From an uncultured Lachnospiraceae bacterium (lineage in GTDB: Bacteria; Bacillota; Clostridia; Lachnospirales; Lachnospiraceae): a stretch of DNA of 43,438 nt. Of the stretch, positions 1 to 8,564 are shown piece by piece; position 1 is the stretch's first letter, and the number at the start of each line of letters is the position of its first letter. The stretch spans positions 1 to 43,438 of the forward strand of contig CAJOOB010000071.1 in assembly GCA_905236025.1 (NCBI GenBank), given 5' to 3'. A model generated the notes under the pieces. The model had not been told where the DNA came from, did not search any database, and saw only the letters and a program-made list of their open reading frames with translations. A program made the translations under genes and the position numbers.

Positions 1-1245
1 TGCGGAAAAACTGAAAATCAGGTTCGTAAGCTTATAGCAGGACCTAATGGCGTGTTTATCTGTGATGAATGCGTTGATTTGTGCTCTGAAATTATTGATG
101 AAGCATATGAACAAAGCGGCTCCGAAGGAAAAACATATGAGGTTAACCTTCGTAAGCCAAAAGAAATTAAGGCTTTTCTTGATGAATATGTTATTGGTCA
201 GGATGAAGCAAAGAAAGTATTGTCAGTATCCGTATATAATCATTATAAGCGTATCATGAACGCTTCTGATATGGATGTGGAATTACAAAAGAGTAATATC
301 TTAATGCTTGGCCCAACGGGTTCAGGTAAGACTTACCTTGCGCAGACTCTTGCAAAGATGCTTGATGTACCTTTTGCAATTGCCGATGCAACCGCACTTA
401 CGGAAGCAGGATATGTTGGTGAAGATGTTGAAAATATTCTTCTTAAGCTTATCCAGGCGGCTGATTATGATGTTTCAAGAGCTGAACTTGGAATTATCTA
501 CATTGATGAAATTGATAAGATTACAAAGAAGTCTGAAAATGTCTCAATAACAAGAGACGTTTCGGGTGAAGGCGTACAGCAGGCTCTTCTTAAAATTTTG
601 GAAGGAACGGTTGCAAGCGTACCTCCTCAGGGAGGAAGAAAGCACCCTCATCAGGAACTTATTCAGATTGATACAACAAACATTCTGTTTATCTGCGGCG
701 GTGCATTTGACGGGCTTGAAAAGATAATTGAACAGCGTGTTGAAACAAGATCAATCGGCTTTGGCGCAAACGTTGTAAGTTCAGAGGATACAAAGGATGA
801 TTTATTCAGAGAGGTAATGCCTCAGGATCTTGTAAAATACGGAATTATCCCTGAGTTTGTGGGCCGTGTTCCTGTGGTTGTTGCTTTGGATAAACTTGAT
901 GAAGAATCTTTGGTAAGAATCTTAAAAGAGCCTAAAAATGCAATTATCAAACAGTATCAGGCACTCTTTGGAATTGATAATGTAAGACTTGATTTTACGG
1001 ATGAAGCAATTGAGGCAATTGCGCATAAATCTTTTGAAAGAAAGACCGGCGCAAGAGGTTTAAGAGCCATTATGGAAAGCATAATGATGGACATTATGTA
1101 TGAAATTCCGTCCGAAAAAGACGTCGATCACTGTTTAATTACAAAGGAAGTCGTTGAGAATTTGGCTAAACCTGAGGTTACAAGAAAAGTTGCCAAGGTT
1201 TCATCAACTAAACGCAAAAACTCAAATGACGAATCAATAGCATAA
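1..1245 (+). CDS. clpX: ATP-dependent Clp protease ATP-binding subunit ClpX (5' partial)
   Basis: AAA+ unfoldase that recognises tagged proteins and feeds them to the ClpP peptidase in the cytoplasm. The frame is open from base 1, so the start lies outside the window; 414 residues are visible. They begin inside the N-terminal zinc-binding domain: one Cys of the first pair is residue 1, and the second pair is C21/C24 (CDEC). Walker A GPTGSGKT is at about 104-111 and Walker B with D169-E170 lies in IYIDEIDK. The pore loop GYVGED, the RKH loop (GGRKHPHQ) and the ClpP-docking IGF loop (RSIGFGAN) are all present, so it should be a working ClpP partner. The stop lies two bases before the engB start, which suggests one transcript. 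Identification is essentially certain. Confidence 0.98.
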   Translation, partial: CGKTENQVRKLIAGPNGVFICDECVDLCSEIIDEAYEQSGSEGKTYEVNLRKPKEIKAFLDEYVIGQDEAKKVLSVSVYNHYKRIMNASDMDVELQKSNILMLGPTGSGKTYLAQTLAKMLDVPFAIADATALTEAGYVGEDVENILLKLIQAADYDVSRAELGIIYIDEIDKITKKSENVSITRDVSGEGVQQALLKILEGTVASVPPQGGRKHPHQELIQIDTTNILFICGGAFDGLEKIIEQRVETRSIGFGANVVSSEDTKDDLFREVMPQDLVKYGIIPEFVGRVPVVVALDKLDEESLVRILKEPKNAIIKQYQALFGIDNVRLDFTDEAIEAIAHKSFERKTGARGLRAIMESIMMDIMYEIPSEKDVDHCLITKEVVENLAKPEVTRKVAKVSSTKRKNSNDESIA

Positions 1246-1247
1246 TT

Positions 1248-1838
1248 ATGGTTATTAAAAATGTTGCACTCGAAACTGTGTGCGGAATTACAAGTAAATT
1301 ACCGGAGAATGATAAACCGGAGGTGGCTTTTGCAGGAAAGTCAAACGTTGGAAAATCATCTTTGATTAACGGTCTTATGAACCGTAAATCCCTTGCAAGA
1401 ACATCCGCCCAGCCGGGTAAGACACAAACAATCAATTATTATAATATTAATGATTATATGTATCTCGTGGATTTGCCGGGATACGGATATGCAAAGGTTT
1501 CTAAGGAAGTTGCCGCAAAATGGGGTAAGATGATTGAAAAATATCTTAATACCTCAAAGCAGCTTAAGAGGGTGTTCTTGCTTATTGATATCCGTCATGA
1601 GCCTTCAGCCAATGATAAGCTTATGTATGACTGGATTATTGCGCAGGGGTTTGATCCCGTAATAATTGCAACCAAGGCCGATAAAATATCCAAAGGAGCC
1701 TTGCAGAAGAATGTCTCGGTTATCAGGAAAACACTTAAGTGTAAAGAGGGTACGTTAATTATCCCGTATTCTTCCGTTACAAAGCAGGGAAGAGATGAGA
1801 TATGGGCCGTGATTGATGAGGCGTGTGATTTTGAATAA
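1248..1838 (+). CDS. engB: Ribosome biogenesis GTP-binding protein EngB/YsxC
   Basis: TRAFAC-class GTPase needed for late assembly of the 50S ribosomal subunit. The 196 residues match the usual family length. G1 GKSNVGKS is at 30-37, the G2 threonine is around 59-61, G3 DLPG at 75-78 followed by GYGYAKV, G4 TKAD at 142-145, and a G5-like SSVTKQG at 175-181. The ATG follows the clpX stop by two bases with no strong Shine-Dalgarno sequence, so translation is probably coupled to clpX. The clpX-engB order is common in Firmicutes. A clear terminator follows. Confidence 0.97.
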   Translation: MVIKNVALETVCGITSKLPENDKPEVAFAGKSNVGKSSLINGLMNRKSLARTSAQPGKTQTINYYNINDYMYLVDLPGYGYAKVSKEVAAKWGKMIEKYLNTSKQLKRVFLLIDIRHEPSANDKLMYDWIIAQGFDPVIIATKADKISKGALQKNVSVIRKTLKCKEGTLIIPYSSVTKQGRDEIWAVIDEACDFE

Positions 1839-1860
1839 AACTAAATAAATGCAGGAAAAA

Positions 1861-1890
1861 AAGCCACTCTTTCGAGTGGCTTTTGTGTTT
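1861..1890 (+). terminator. Rho-independent terminator after engB
   Basis: Stem AAGCCACTC / GAGTGGCTT (1861-1869 with 1874-1882), loop TTTC, then a T-rich run. It ends the clpX-engB transcript. Confidence 0.9.
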
Positions 1891-2204
1891 GGTTGGTTTG
1901 TACAAATAATAAAATAAAAAGGGGGTTTTATGAAAAAAAGTTTTTATCGAATGTTTTCTTCGATGATTTCATTATAGAGTAATTAAGTGTCTAAACAATG
2001 CATATTGTGTAAAAGGTAAGTAAAGAAAATTTTAACAAATTATGAACAAAAATGTGAATTAATTTTGCAGAAATTCAAGTGTTTTTCATATTTGAAGAAA
2101 ATGTGAAGATAACAATTTGATATTTACTTATAGATTATATTGATTTATAATCAAATGCGGTGAAAACCGTTGTCCAAAATAATGTATATGAAAGGTGAAT
2201 AGAT
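1891..2204. other. Intergenic region between engB terminator and nfnA
   Basis: This AT-rich gap holds the nfn promoter (2123-2151) and a short leader. At the predicted RNA 5' end, CGGT-GAAA-ACCG (2158-2169) can form a four-base-pair hairpin capped by a GNRA-type tetraloop, which may protect the 5' end. A 15-codon ORF (1930-1977, ATG preceded by GGGGG at 1921-1925) is present but has no coding support. The rest shows no recognisable gene or repeat. No riboswitch could be recognised by eye. Confidence 0.5.
2123..2151 (+). promoter_or_regulatory. Sigma-A-type promoter for nfnAB
   Basis: -35 TTTACT (2123-2128), 17-base spacer, perfect -10 TATAAT (2146-2151). The predicted RNA start is near 2158. 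The nfnA ribosome site AAGGTGA (2192-2198) follows. Confidence 0.65.
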
Positions 2205-3047
2205 ATGTATAGGATTGTTAGAAAGCAATTTCTTAATCCTACTGTTGTACTTATGGACGTAGATGCTCCTCTTATTGCCAAGAAGGCAGAGCCGGGACAG
2301 TTTATTATCCTTAGAGTAGATGCAGAAGGTGAAAGAATTCCTCTTACTGTAGCTGATTATGACAGAGTTGGCGGAACTGTAAGAATTATTTTTCAGGTAG
2401 TTGGTGGAGCAACCGAAAGGTTGAAGCATCTTGAAGAGGGTGATTACATTCATGATTTTGTGGGACCTCTTGGTACACCTACACACACAGAAGGCCTTAA
2501 GAAGGTGGCTGTTGTCGGTGGTGGTGTTGGTTGTGCAATTGCATTCCCAATCGCAAAGAAGTTACACGAACAGGGTTGTGAAGTACACAGCGTTGTTGGT
2601 TTCAGAAACAAGGATTTGGTTATCCTTGAAGATGATTTCAAAGCTAACAGTGATATTATGAAATTAATGACTGATGACGGAAGTTACGGTACAAAGGGCC
2701 TTGTTACAGATGCTCTTAAAGAACTTATTGAAGCGGGAAACCAGTATGATGAGGTTATTACAATCGGACCTCTTATCATGATGAAATTCGTATGTCAGTT
2801 AACAAAGCAATATAACATTAAGACAGTTGTATCAATGAACCCGGTTATGGTTGATGGTACAGGCATGTGCGGCGGCTGTAGACTTACAGTTGGCGGCGAA
2901 ACCAAATTCGCCTGCGTAGACGGTCCTGATTTTGACGGTCATTTAGTTGACTTTGATGAAGCAATGGAGCGTGCAGGTATGTATAAAGAGTTTGAAGCTC
3001 ATGCAAGAGATGAAGCTTGTAATCTCTTTAAGAAGGAGGTGCAGTAA
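2205..3047 (+). CDS. nfnA: NfnA, FAD/[2Fe-2S] subunit of NADH-dependent ferredoxin:NADP+ oxidoreductase
   Basis: Small subunit of the cytoplasmic electron-bifurcating transhydrogenase, which couples reduced ferredoxin plus NADH to NADPH formation. Some databases call the family sulfide or dihydroorotate dehydrogenase electron-transfer subunit. The 280 residues show an FAD-binding RIPLTVAD (about 44-51), a nucleotide-binding GGGVGCAIAFP (about 105-115), and a C-terminal [2Fe-2S] motif with D217, C222, C225 and C237. The aspartate-plus-three-cysteine pattern is typical of NfnA rather than PyrK, which has four cysteines. The adjacent GltD-like subunit supports Nfn over PyrK, since no pyrD is nearby. 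The ATG has AAGGTGA upstream. Confidence 0.9.
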   Translation: MYRIVRKQFLNPTVVLMDVDAPLIAKKAEPGQFIILRVDAEGERIPLTVADYDRVGGTVRIIFQVVGGATERLKHLEEGDYIHDFVGPLGTPTHTEGLKKVAVVGGGVGCAIAFPIAKKLHEQGCEVHSVVGFRNKDLVILEDDFKANSDIMKLMTDDGSYGTKGLVTDALKELIEAGNQYDEVITIGPLIMMKFVCQLTKQYNIKTVVSMNPVMVDGTGMCGGCRLTVGGETKFACVDGPDFDGHLVDFDEAMERAGMYKEFEAHARDEACNLFKKEVQ

Positions 3048-3048
3048 T

Positions 3049-4437
3049 ATGCCTAATATGTCTCCTACAAAGAATCCAATGCCATCACAGGATCCTAACG
3101 TAAGAAAAAGAAACTTCCTTGAAGTAGCAACAGGCTACACGGAAGAGATGGCAATCGACGAGGCAAACAGATGTCTCCAGTGTAAAAAGCCAATGTGTAT
3201 GAACGGTTGTCCTGTTCAGATTAAGATTCCTGCATTCATTAATGAAGTTGCAAACGGTAATTTTGAAAAGGCTTACGAAATTATTTCAGAAACAAGCTCA
3301 CTTCCTGCTGTATGTGGTCGTGTATGTCCACAGGAAAGCCAGTGTGAAGGTAAGTGTGTTCGTGGTATAAAGGGCGAATCAGTAGCTATCGGACGTCTCG
3401 AAAGATTCGTTGCTGACTGGCACAATGCTCATGATACTGCAGAAGTTAAAGTTCCTGTAAGCAACGGACATAAGGTTGCTGTTATCGGTTCAGGCCCTTC
3501 AGGTCTTACATGTGCCGGTGACCTTGCAAAGAAGGGATATGAAGTAACTGTATTTGAAGCTTTGCATGTTGCGGGCGGCGTACTTGTTTACGGTATTCCT
3601 GAATTCAGACTTCCAAAGGCAATTGTTGCTAAGGAAATTGAAGGTCTTAAGCAACTTGGCGTTAAGATTGAAACAAACATGGTTATCGGTCGTGTTCTTT
3701 CAATCGACGAACTTATGAGTGATTACGGATTTGAAGCCGTATTCATTGGTTCAGGTGCAGGTCTTCCAAGATTTATGAATATCCCGGGTGAAAACCTTAA
3801 GGGTGTATTCTCGGCTAACGAATTCCTTACAAGAACAAACCTCATGAAGGCCTACCAGGATGGTTCTCAGACACCAATCCCTCACGTTAAGAATGTAGCT
3901 GTAGTCGGTGGCGGTAACGTTGCGATGGATGCTGCAAGATGCGCAATGAGACTTGGTGCAGAACATGTATACATTGTATACAGAAGATCTGAAGAAGAAC
4001 TTCCTGCAAGAAAAGAAGAAGTTGAGCATGCTAAGGAAGAGGGTATTGAATTTAAGCTTCTTAATAACCCTGTTGAAATCCTTGGTGATGAACATAAAAA
4101 TGTTAAGGCTATTAAGTGTATCAAGATGGAACTTGGCGAGCCGGATGCATCAGGCAGAAGAAAACCTGCTGAAGTACCGGGTTCTGAGTTTGAAATTGAT
4201 GTTGACTGTGTAATCATGTCAATCGGTACATCTCCAAACCCACTTATCAAATCCACTACAAAAGGACTTGATACTCAGAAATGGGGCGGTATCATCACAG
4301 AAGAAGAGACTGGCCTTACATCAAGACCAAACGTTTATGCCGGCGGTGACGCCGTAACAGGTGCCGCAACTGTTATCCTTGCAATGGGTGCAGGTAAGAC
4401 AGCAGCTAAGGCAATTGACGAATCATTTAATAAATAA
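3049..4437 (+). CDS. nfnB: NfnB, GltD-like FAD/[4Fe-4S] subunit of NADH-dependent ferredoxin:NADP+ oxidoreductase
   Basis: Large subunit of the Nfn complex; it carries the bifurcating FAD, two [4Fe-4S] clusters and the NADPH site. The 462 residues start at the ATG one base after the nfnA stop, with AAGGAGG at 3033-3039. A longer in-frame reading from 2947 runs inside nfnA and is not the start. N-terminal cluster cysteines are C42, C45, C50, C54 and C89, C93, C99, C103. The first dinucleotide site is IGSGPSGLTCAG (about 146-157), the second is VVGGGNVAMDAA, and a C-terminal AGGDAVTGAATV is the flavin motif of the glutamate synthase beta-chain family. Without nfnA next door it could be called gltD; the pair argues for Nfn. 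A terminator follows. Confidence 0.92.
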   Translation: MPNMSPTKNPMPSQDPNVRKRNFLEVATGYTEEMAIDEANRCLQCKKPMCMNGCPVQIKIPAFINEVANGNFEKAYEIISETSSLPAVCGRVCPQESQCEGKCVRGIKGESVAIGRLERFVADWHNAHDTAEVKVPVSNGHKVAVIGSGPSGLTCAGDLAKKGYEVTVFEALHVAGGVLVYGIPEFRLPKAIVAKEIEGLKQLGVKIETNMVIGRVLSIDELMSDYGFEAVFIGSGAGLPRFMNIPGENLKGVFSANEFLTRTNLMKAYQDGSQTPIPHVKNVAVVGGGNVAMDAARCAMRLGAEHVYIVYRRSEEELPARKEEVEHAKEEGIEFKLLNNPVEILGDEHKNVKAIKCIKMELGEPDASGRRKPAEVPGSEFEIDVDCVIMSIGTSPNPLIKSTTKGLDTQKWGGIITEEETGLTSRPNVYAGGDAVTGAATVILAMGAGKTAAKAIDESFNK

Positions 4438-4454
4438 TATTAAAGATTATACTA

Positions 4455-4487
4455 AAATACCGTAAGCATTATGCTTACGGTATTTTT
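4455..4487. terminator. Strong, probably bidirectional terminator between nfnB and the convergent alcohol dehydrogenase
   Basis: A fourteen-base stem (4455-4468 with 4472-4485) with loop TTA is followed on the plus strand by TTTTTTT. On the minus strand it also ends in a short T run, so it can serve the convergent gene ending at 4530. Confidence 0.88.
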
Positions 4488-4529
4488 TTGTTGTATTAAA
4501 TTTACAAGTCAGCAACGTGTGCCATAAAC

Positions 4530-5615
4530 TTATACATCGTAGAAGTTTATTAATTCTTCTGCCGTTATTTTAAACGGATAGTTTTTAAGTTTCTTTTCGT
4601 TTGCCATTATTCCTTCAACATCCTGTTCCAGGAGGGTTTGGTCAAACGAAACCTTTCCAAGAACGGTGTCAATATAGTGCTTGAATTCATCAATATCCTT
4701 AAAATCAAGGTTATTTAAGCATTCTTTTACTGCCTGTGAATCATTTTTGGCATATTCTTTTAAGTAGCCCGGAAGGAATATACCAACTGCCTTTCCGTGT
4801 GGTATATTAAGCTCATATGTGAGTGTGTAGCTTAATCCGTGAGGAAGAGAAGTGCCTGTGTGTGCAATTGCCATTCCCGCAATTGTTGAGGCGTTTAAGA
4901 AGTTGTTAAAATCCTTTTCTTCAAGGCTTGCATTTATAAGGGAATCCTTTGAAGCTCCCCATATTTTTAAGCCGTATTCGGAAAATGCTCTGTTATACAG
5001 ATTTGCGTTTGTGTTAAGGTTACTTTCAAGCATGTGTGCAAGCGCGTCAATTGCCGTGTTTACGGTGTTTTCATGTGACATGAATCTTGTGTATTTAGAA
5101 TCTGTGAGCGCAAGCACAGGGTAAATCTTATGTGGAAGGGAACGCTTTGTTTTATCCTTATGTACGGTAAGAATTGCGTATGGTGTAACCTCTGAACCGG
5201 TACCGGCCGTTGTCGGAATGCATACGGTTGGAAGGTAAGTGGTTTCATAACCTGCATCATAAAGCATTTCCATACCCTTATCTTTATTCTTTATCATCAT
5301 TGATATTGCCTTGCAGGCATCAAGCGGTGAACCGCCGCCAATACCAATAACAAAATCGACATTTGATTTAAGGCCGAAATCGCGCGCTTTCATTACAGTT
5401 TCCATTGACGGATTATTCTCAACCTCATCAAAGATTTCATAAGCCGTATCGTTTGATTCTAACGCTTTAATGACATCATCCAGTGCTCCGCACTTCTTTG
5501 CGGAATATCTTCCGGTTACAATAAGGGCTTTCTTTCCAAAGGAAGCAAGCTTTGTTGCGTATCTTTCAACGCAGTTTTCTGCATTATAAACTTCTGTAGG
5601 TACGTAAAATCTCAT
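4530..5615 (-). CDS. Iron-containing alcohol dehydrogenase
   Basis: Group III (Fe-ADH, PF00465) NAD(P)-dependent dehydrogenase interconverting an alcohol and an aldehyde or ketone; substrate unknown. The 361 residues show the NAD-binding GGGSPLDACK (93-102), TTAGTGSE (135-142), and four metal ligands in the family positions: D190, H194 (DALAHMLE), H259 (LPHGLSY) and H273 (IPHGKAVG). The ATG has AAAGGCGG upstream, and that ribosome site overlaps the stop of the DUF624 gene 13 bases away, so the two are co-transcribed. It could act in fermentative butanol, propanediol or aldehyde metabolism; the sequence does not decide. Confidence 0.92.
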   Translation of the reverse strand: MRFYVPTEVYNAENCVERYATKLASFGKKALIVTGRYSAKKCGALDDVIKALESNDTAYEIFDEVENNPSMETVMKARDFGLKSNVDFVIGIGGGSPLDACKAISMMIKNKDKGMEMLYDAGYETTYLPTVCIPTTAGTGSEVTPYAILTVHKDKTKRSLPHKIYPVLALTDSKYTRFMSHENTVNTAIDALAHMLESNLNTNANLYNRAFSEYGLKIWGASKDSLINASLEEKDFNNFLNASTIAGMAIAHTGTSLPHGLSYTLTYELNIPHGKAVGIFLPGYLKEYAKNDSQAVKECLNNLDFKDIDEFKHYIDTVLGKVSFDQTLLEQDVEGIMANEKKLKNYPFKITAEELINFYDV

Positions 5616-5628
5616 ATTATTACCGCCT

Positions 5629-6285
5629 TTATAAATTTTCTTCTATGTCTTCATCAGGTTCTGTTAAAACCGGTCTGTATATATAGCTTATTATAAGTGA
5701 ATCAATTCCAATAAGCATAAATATCAGGTAACTGAAGACATAAAAATCTGAAAAGTTAATTATCAAAAACATAAGAGTAAAGGTTACAACCGTTGAAAAA
5801 ACGGCACCAATCGCTTTTTTAGGATAGAATTTAAGCAAATAGTAACCTTCCTTAATTGCTCTTTTATATGTAACGTCTTCTCTTGAAAGAATCTGGAAAA
5901 CCGCAATTATCATTGCAATTATAAATATGTCTGCTAAAACAATCACCACAAAAGGAATGTACAATAATTGCATTCCCACATCAAAGAAGAACCTTGTATC
6001 AAGGTAACATATTAAAATAAGCGGAAGCATGGTGAGAGTCAATAACATTGATGTTAAGAACTTTCCAAAGAGAGCGTTAAGATATGTTTTCATAAAGTCG
6101 CCCGCTTTTTCTTCCGTTAAGCGGTTTGTAACTGCATTAAGAGCTTTTATTGAGCCTCCGATTGAAACCACGGGGATACAGCTTACAAAAAACAAAAGGT
6201 TAGCTACAATTACCCAGAAGAGTTTTTCGAAAAAGGCAATAAAAGGGCCGTTTAAACTGAATATTTCTTTTAATCTAGATACCAA
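5629..6285 (-). CDS. DUF624 (YesL-like) membrane protein
   Basis: Integral membrane protein of the YesL/DUF624 family (PF04854), often found near carbohydrate uptake or utilisation genes; function unknown. The 218 residues contain about five hydrophobic segments (roughly 20-42, 75-95, 102-125, 160-180, 183-203). The N-terminal GGSIKALNAV and the following basic amphipathic stretch resemble the family core. The start is TTG at 6285-6283, supported by AGAGGTG a few bases upstream on the minus strand; no better ATG is near. It is the first gene of an operon with the iron-dependent alcohol dehydrogenase. Confidence 0.75.
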   Translation of the reverse strand: MVSRLKEIFSLNGPFIAFFEKLFWVIVANLLFFVSCIPVVSIGGSIKALNAVTNRLTEEKAGDFMKTYLNALFGKFLTSMLLTLTMLPLILICYLDTRFFFDVGMQLLYIPFVVIVLADIFIIAMIIAVFQILSREDVTYKRAIKEGYYLLKFYPKKAIGAVFSTVVTFTLMFLIINFSDFYVFSYLIFMLIGIDSLIISYIYRPVLTEPDEDIEENL

Positions 6286-6506
6286 TTCACACCTCTGAAA
6301 ATTTGAGTCTGCAACAAGTGATGCATTAAGCCAAAATCACTGATTTACAGCATTTAAAATAATACCATAAATTGAAAAAAAAGAACACATAATTCACATA
6401 AAGTTCACCCAATATCCACAAACAAAGATTATTATATGGGAATGTTAAACGATAGATTTGCGGCTATCGGGATTATTAAAATGATTATGTAAATTATGGA
6501 GAAAGT
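6286..6506. other. Divergent intergenic region (DUF624 gene / beta-helix protein)
   Basis: AT-rich spacer that must hold promoters for both directions. No convincing -35/-10 pair was found; TATTAT (6430-6435) is a weak -10 candidate for the plus strand. CGATAG (6450-6455) and CTATCG (6464-6469) form a six-base inverted repeat between that candidate and the start codon. The ribosome site GGAG (6498-6501) sets the start at 6507. Confidence 0.4.
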
Positions 6507-8513
6507 ATGGCTACTAACAACAATCAGGCTAAACGTACGGGCACAAATCCCGTTATGGTAAACAAAAACAATGCAAAAAAAGGAACCAATAAAAGCGCAA
6601 ATGTACAAAGAAACAAGAGTACATCTAAAAGCGGGTCAAGGAGCAAAAAGAGGAAAAAAAGCTCTTTAAGCGGCGGAGCGATTTTTGGAATCATGATTGC
6701 CGCAATCGCCTTCCTTTTGGCGCTTTATTTTGTTTTGAGTGAGAGTAACAGCTTGTTTTCCGGATCTTCGGCATCAGTAACGATTGATGCAAACGCAGAT
6801 TCGGACGAAGAGTATAATGTAAGCACTCTTTCATACACAACTTTAGAGACCACTGAAGATTATGATGTTTCCGCGGTTTTTGATTCGGACGGAAAGATCC
6901 TTTCGACTGTTGATTTAAGCATTAATGCAATTTACTTAAACGGTGATACGGCAGAATATACGGGAAGTAACATCTCGGTAAGCGGTTCAACCGTTACAAT
7001 TACGGATGCCGGTACTTACTACATTTCCGGTACGTTAGATGGCGGAAGCATTGTGATTGATACGGATGCAGACGCAGATGTAATCCTTGTTTTAAACGGC
7101 GTTTCAATTACGTGCAGTAACAGTGCGGCAATTTACTGTTCACAGTGCAGCATGCTTATAATTAATCTGGTGGAAGGAACAACATCAACTCTTACAGACG
7201 GTGATTCATACGAATATGAGTCGGAAGATACGGACGAGCCAAACGCCTGCCTTTACTGTGATGACGATTTAACCATTAACGGCAGCGGAAGCCTTGTTGT
7301 AAACGGAAATTACAATAACGGCATTGTGGCAAAGGATACTTTAAAGATTTATAACGGAAATATCACGGTATACGCCGTAAATAACGCAATCAAGGGTAAG
7401 GACGCTTTAGTTATTTCGGGCGGTAGTATAAATGTAGAGTCCGATGGCGACGGTATCAAATCAGACAACGATACCGACACATCAAAGGGCTATGTAATCA
7501 TTGAAGGTGGCGTTGTAACAATTGGCGCTGAAGAAGATGGTATATCTGCAGAAACAACCGTAAAAATCACGGGCGGTACCGTAAATATCACGACCGGTGA
7601 CGGAAGCGGCACTACAAGCTCAGGTTCAAGTGATTGGGGATGGAGTTCTTCTTCATCAAGTACCGTAAGTAAGAAAGGCATTAAGGCCACATATTTAATT
7701 GTTATTGAAGGTGGCGAAATTACAATTGATTCAGAGGATGACAGTATTCATTCAAACGGATCTGTTGATATTACGGGTGGTACATTAGAGATTTCATCTG
7801 GAGATGACGGCATTCACGGTGATACAAGACTTACAATAAGCAGCGGAGAAATAAATGTAACCCGGTCTTATGAAGGTCTTGAAGCATCTACAATTAATAT
7901 TGACGGCGGTACAATTTATGTTGTTGCAAGTGATGACGGATTAAATGCGGCAGGAGGTTCTGACAGTTCATCAACAAGCGGAAGACCAGGTATGAACAGT
8001 TTTTCATCAAGTACGGGTACCCTTAATATTACAGGCGGATACCTTTATGTAAATGCAACGGGTGACGGACTTGATTCAAATGGTTCAATTTACATGACGG
8101 GCGGCGAAGTTTACGTTGACGGCCCAACGGACAGCGGTAACGGTACAATTGATTACGGCGACAATTCAAGTGACACATTTGCATTAAGCGGAGGTACACT
8201 TGTGGCAGTTGGTTCAACCGGTATGGCTCAGTCTGCAACGGCAACGGGAAGTGCTTATTCGGTTGAAGTTTACTTTGGTTCATCCTTCTCAAGCGGCTCG
8301 GTAATTACAATTAAAGATTCGGATGGAAATACAGTTCTTGAATATACAGCGGCAAAGAGTTTTGCATGGGGCAACTTTGTATTATCTGAATTTGAAAGCG
8401 GTGAGACGTATACAATTTACGTTGACGGTTCAGAAATAGATGACTTTAAGCTTTCAGACAATAATGTAACTGTTGGCTCGGGTAGTTCAATGGGCTCGTT
8501 TGGAAGAAGATAA
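6507..8513 (+). CDS. Membrane-anchored carbohydrate-binding domain protein, Cthe_2159-like beta-helix
   Basis: Surface-anchored protein probably binding plant or cell-surface polysaccharide. The 668 residues begin with a long, very basic cytoplasmic tail rich in K, R, N and S (1-56), then one transmembrane helix (about 57-77), then about 590 extracellular residues. These contain many short beta-rich repeats of the GGxxxI...DGI type, as in right-handed parallel beta-helices, for example GGSINVESDGDGIKSD and GGTLEISSGDDGIHGD. The pattern fits the DUF4353 family (PF14262), whose Cthe_2159 member binds cellulose and acidic sugars using calcium. A Ser/Gly/Trp-rich loop at about 375-392 interrupts the helix. 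No glycosidase domain is visible. The family call is by pattern, not alignment. Single gene with its own terminator. Confidence 0.8.
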   Translation: MATNNNQAKRTGTNPVMVNKNNAKKGTNKSANVQRNKSTSKSGSRSKKRKKSSLSGGAIFGIMIAAIAFLLALYFVLSESNSLFSGSSASVTIDANADSDEEYNVSTLSYTTLETTEDYDVSAVFDSDGKILSTVDLSINAIYLNGDTAEYTGSNISVSGSTVTITDAGTYYISGTLDGGSIVIDTDADADVILVLNGVSITCSNSAAIYCSQCSMLIINLVEGTTSTLTDGDSYEYESEDTDEPNACLYCDDDLTINGSGSLVVNGNYNNGIVAKDTLKIYNGNITVYAVNNAIKGKDALVISGGSINVESDGDGIKSDNDTDTSKGYVIIEGGVVTIGAEEDGISAETTVKITGGTVNITTGDGSGTTSSGSSDWGWSSSSSSTVSKKGIKATYLIVIEGGEITIDSEDDSIHSNGSVDITGGTLEISSGDDGIHGDTRLTISSGEINVTRSYEGLEASTINIDGGTIYVVASDDGLNAAGGSDSSSTSGRPGMNSFSSSTGTLNITGGYLYVNATGDGLDSNGSIYMTGGEVYVDGPTDSGNGTIDYGDNSSDTFALSGGTLVAVGSTGMAQSATATGSAYSVEVYFGSSFSSGSVITIKDSDGNTVLEYTAAKSFAWGNFVLSEFESGETYTIYVDGSEIDDFKLSDNNVTVGSGSSMGSFGRR

Positions 8514-8515
8514 AG

Positions 8516-8550
8516 AAAACCTGCTGTCACTTATGTGGCAGCAGGTTTTT
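8516..8550. terminator. Bidirectional terminator between beta-helix gene and ptsI
   Basis: AAAAC-CTGCTGTCAC-TTAT-GTGGCAGCAG-GTTTTT: a ten-base-pair stem with one G-T wobble, flanked by A and T runs, so it works for both converging transcripts. Confidence 0.88.
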
Positions 8551-8564
8551 AATTTTATCAAAAC

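Noticed and set aside
2947-3048. Longer NfnB start inside nfnA
   Set aside because: It overlaps nfnA by about 100 bases without a ribosome site, while 3049 has AAGGAGG.
7490-8292. Antisense ORFs opposite the beta-helix gene
   Set aside because: Low-complexity shadows of the repeated Gly/Ser/Asp codons.
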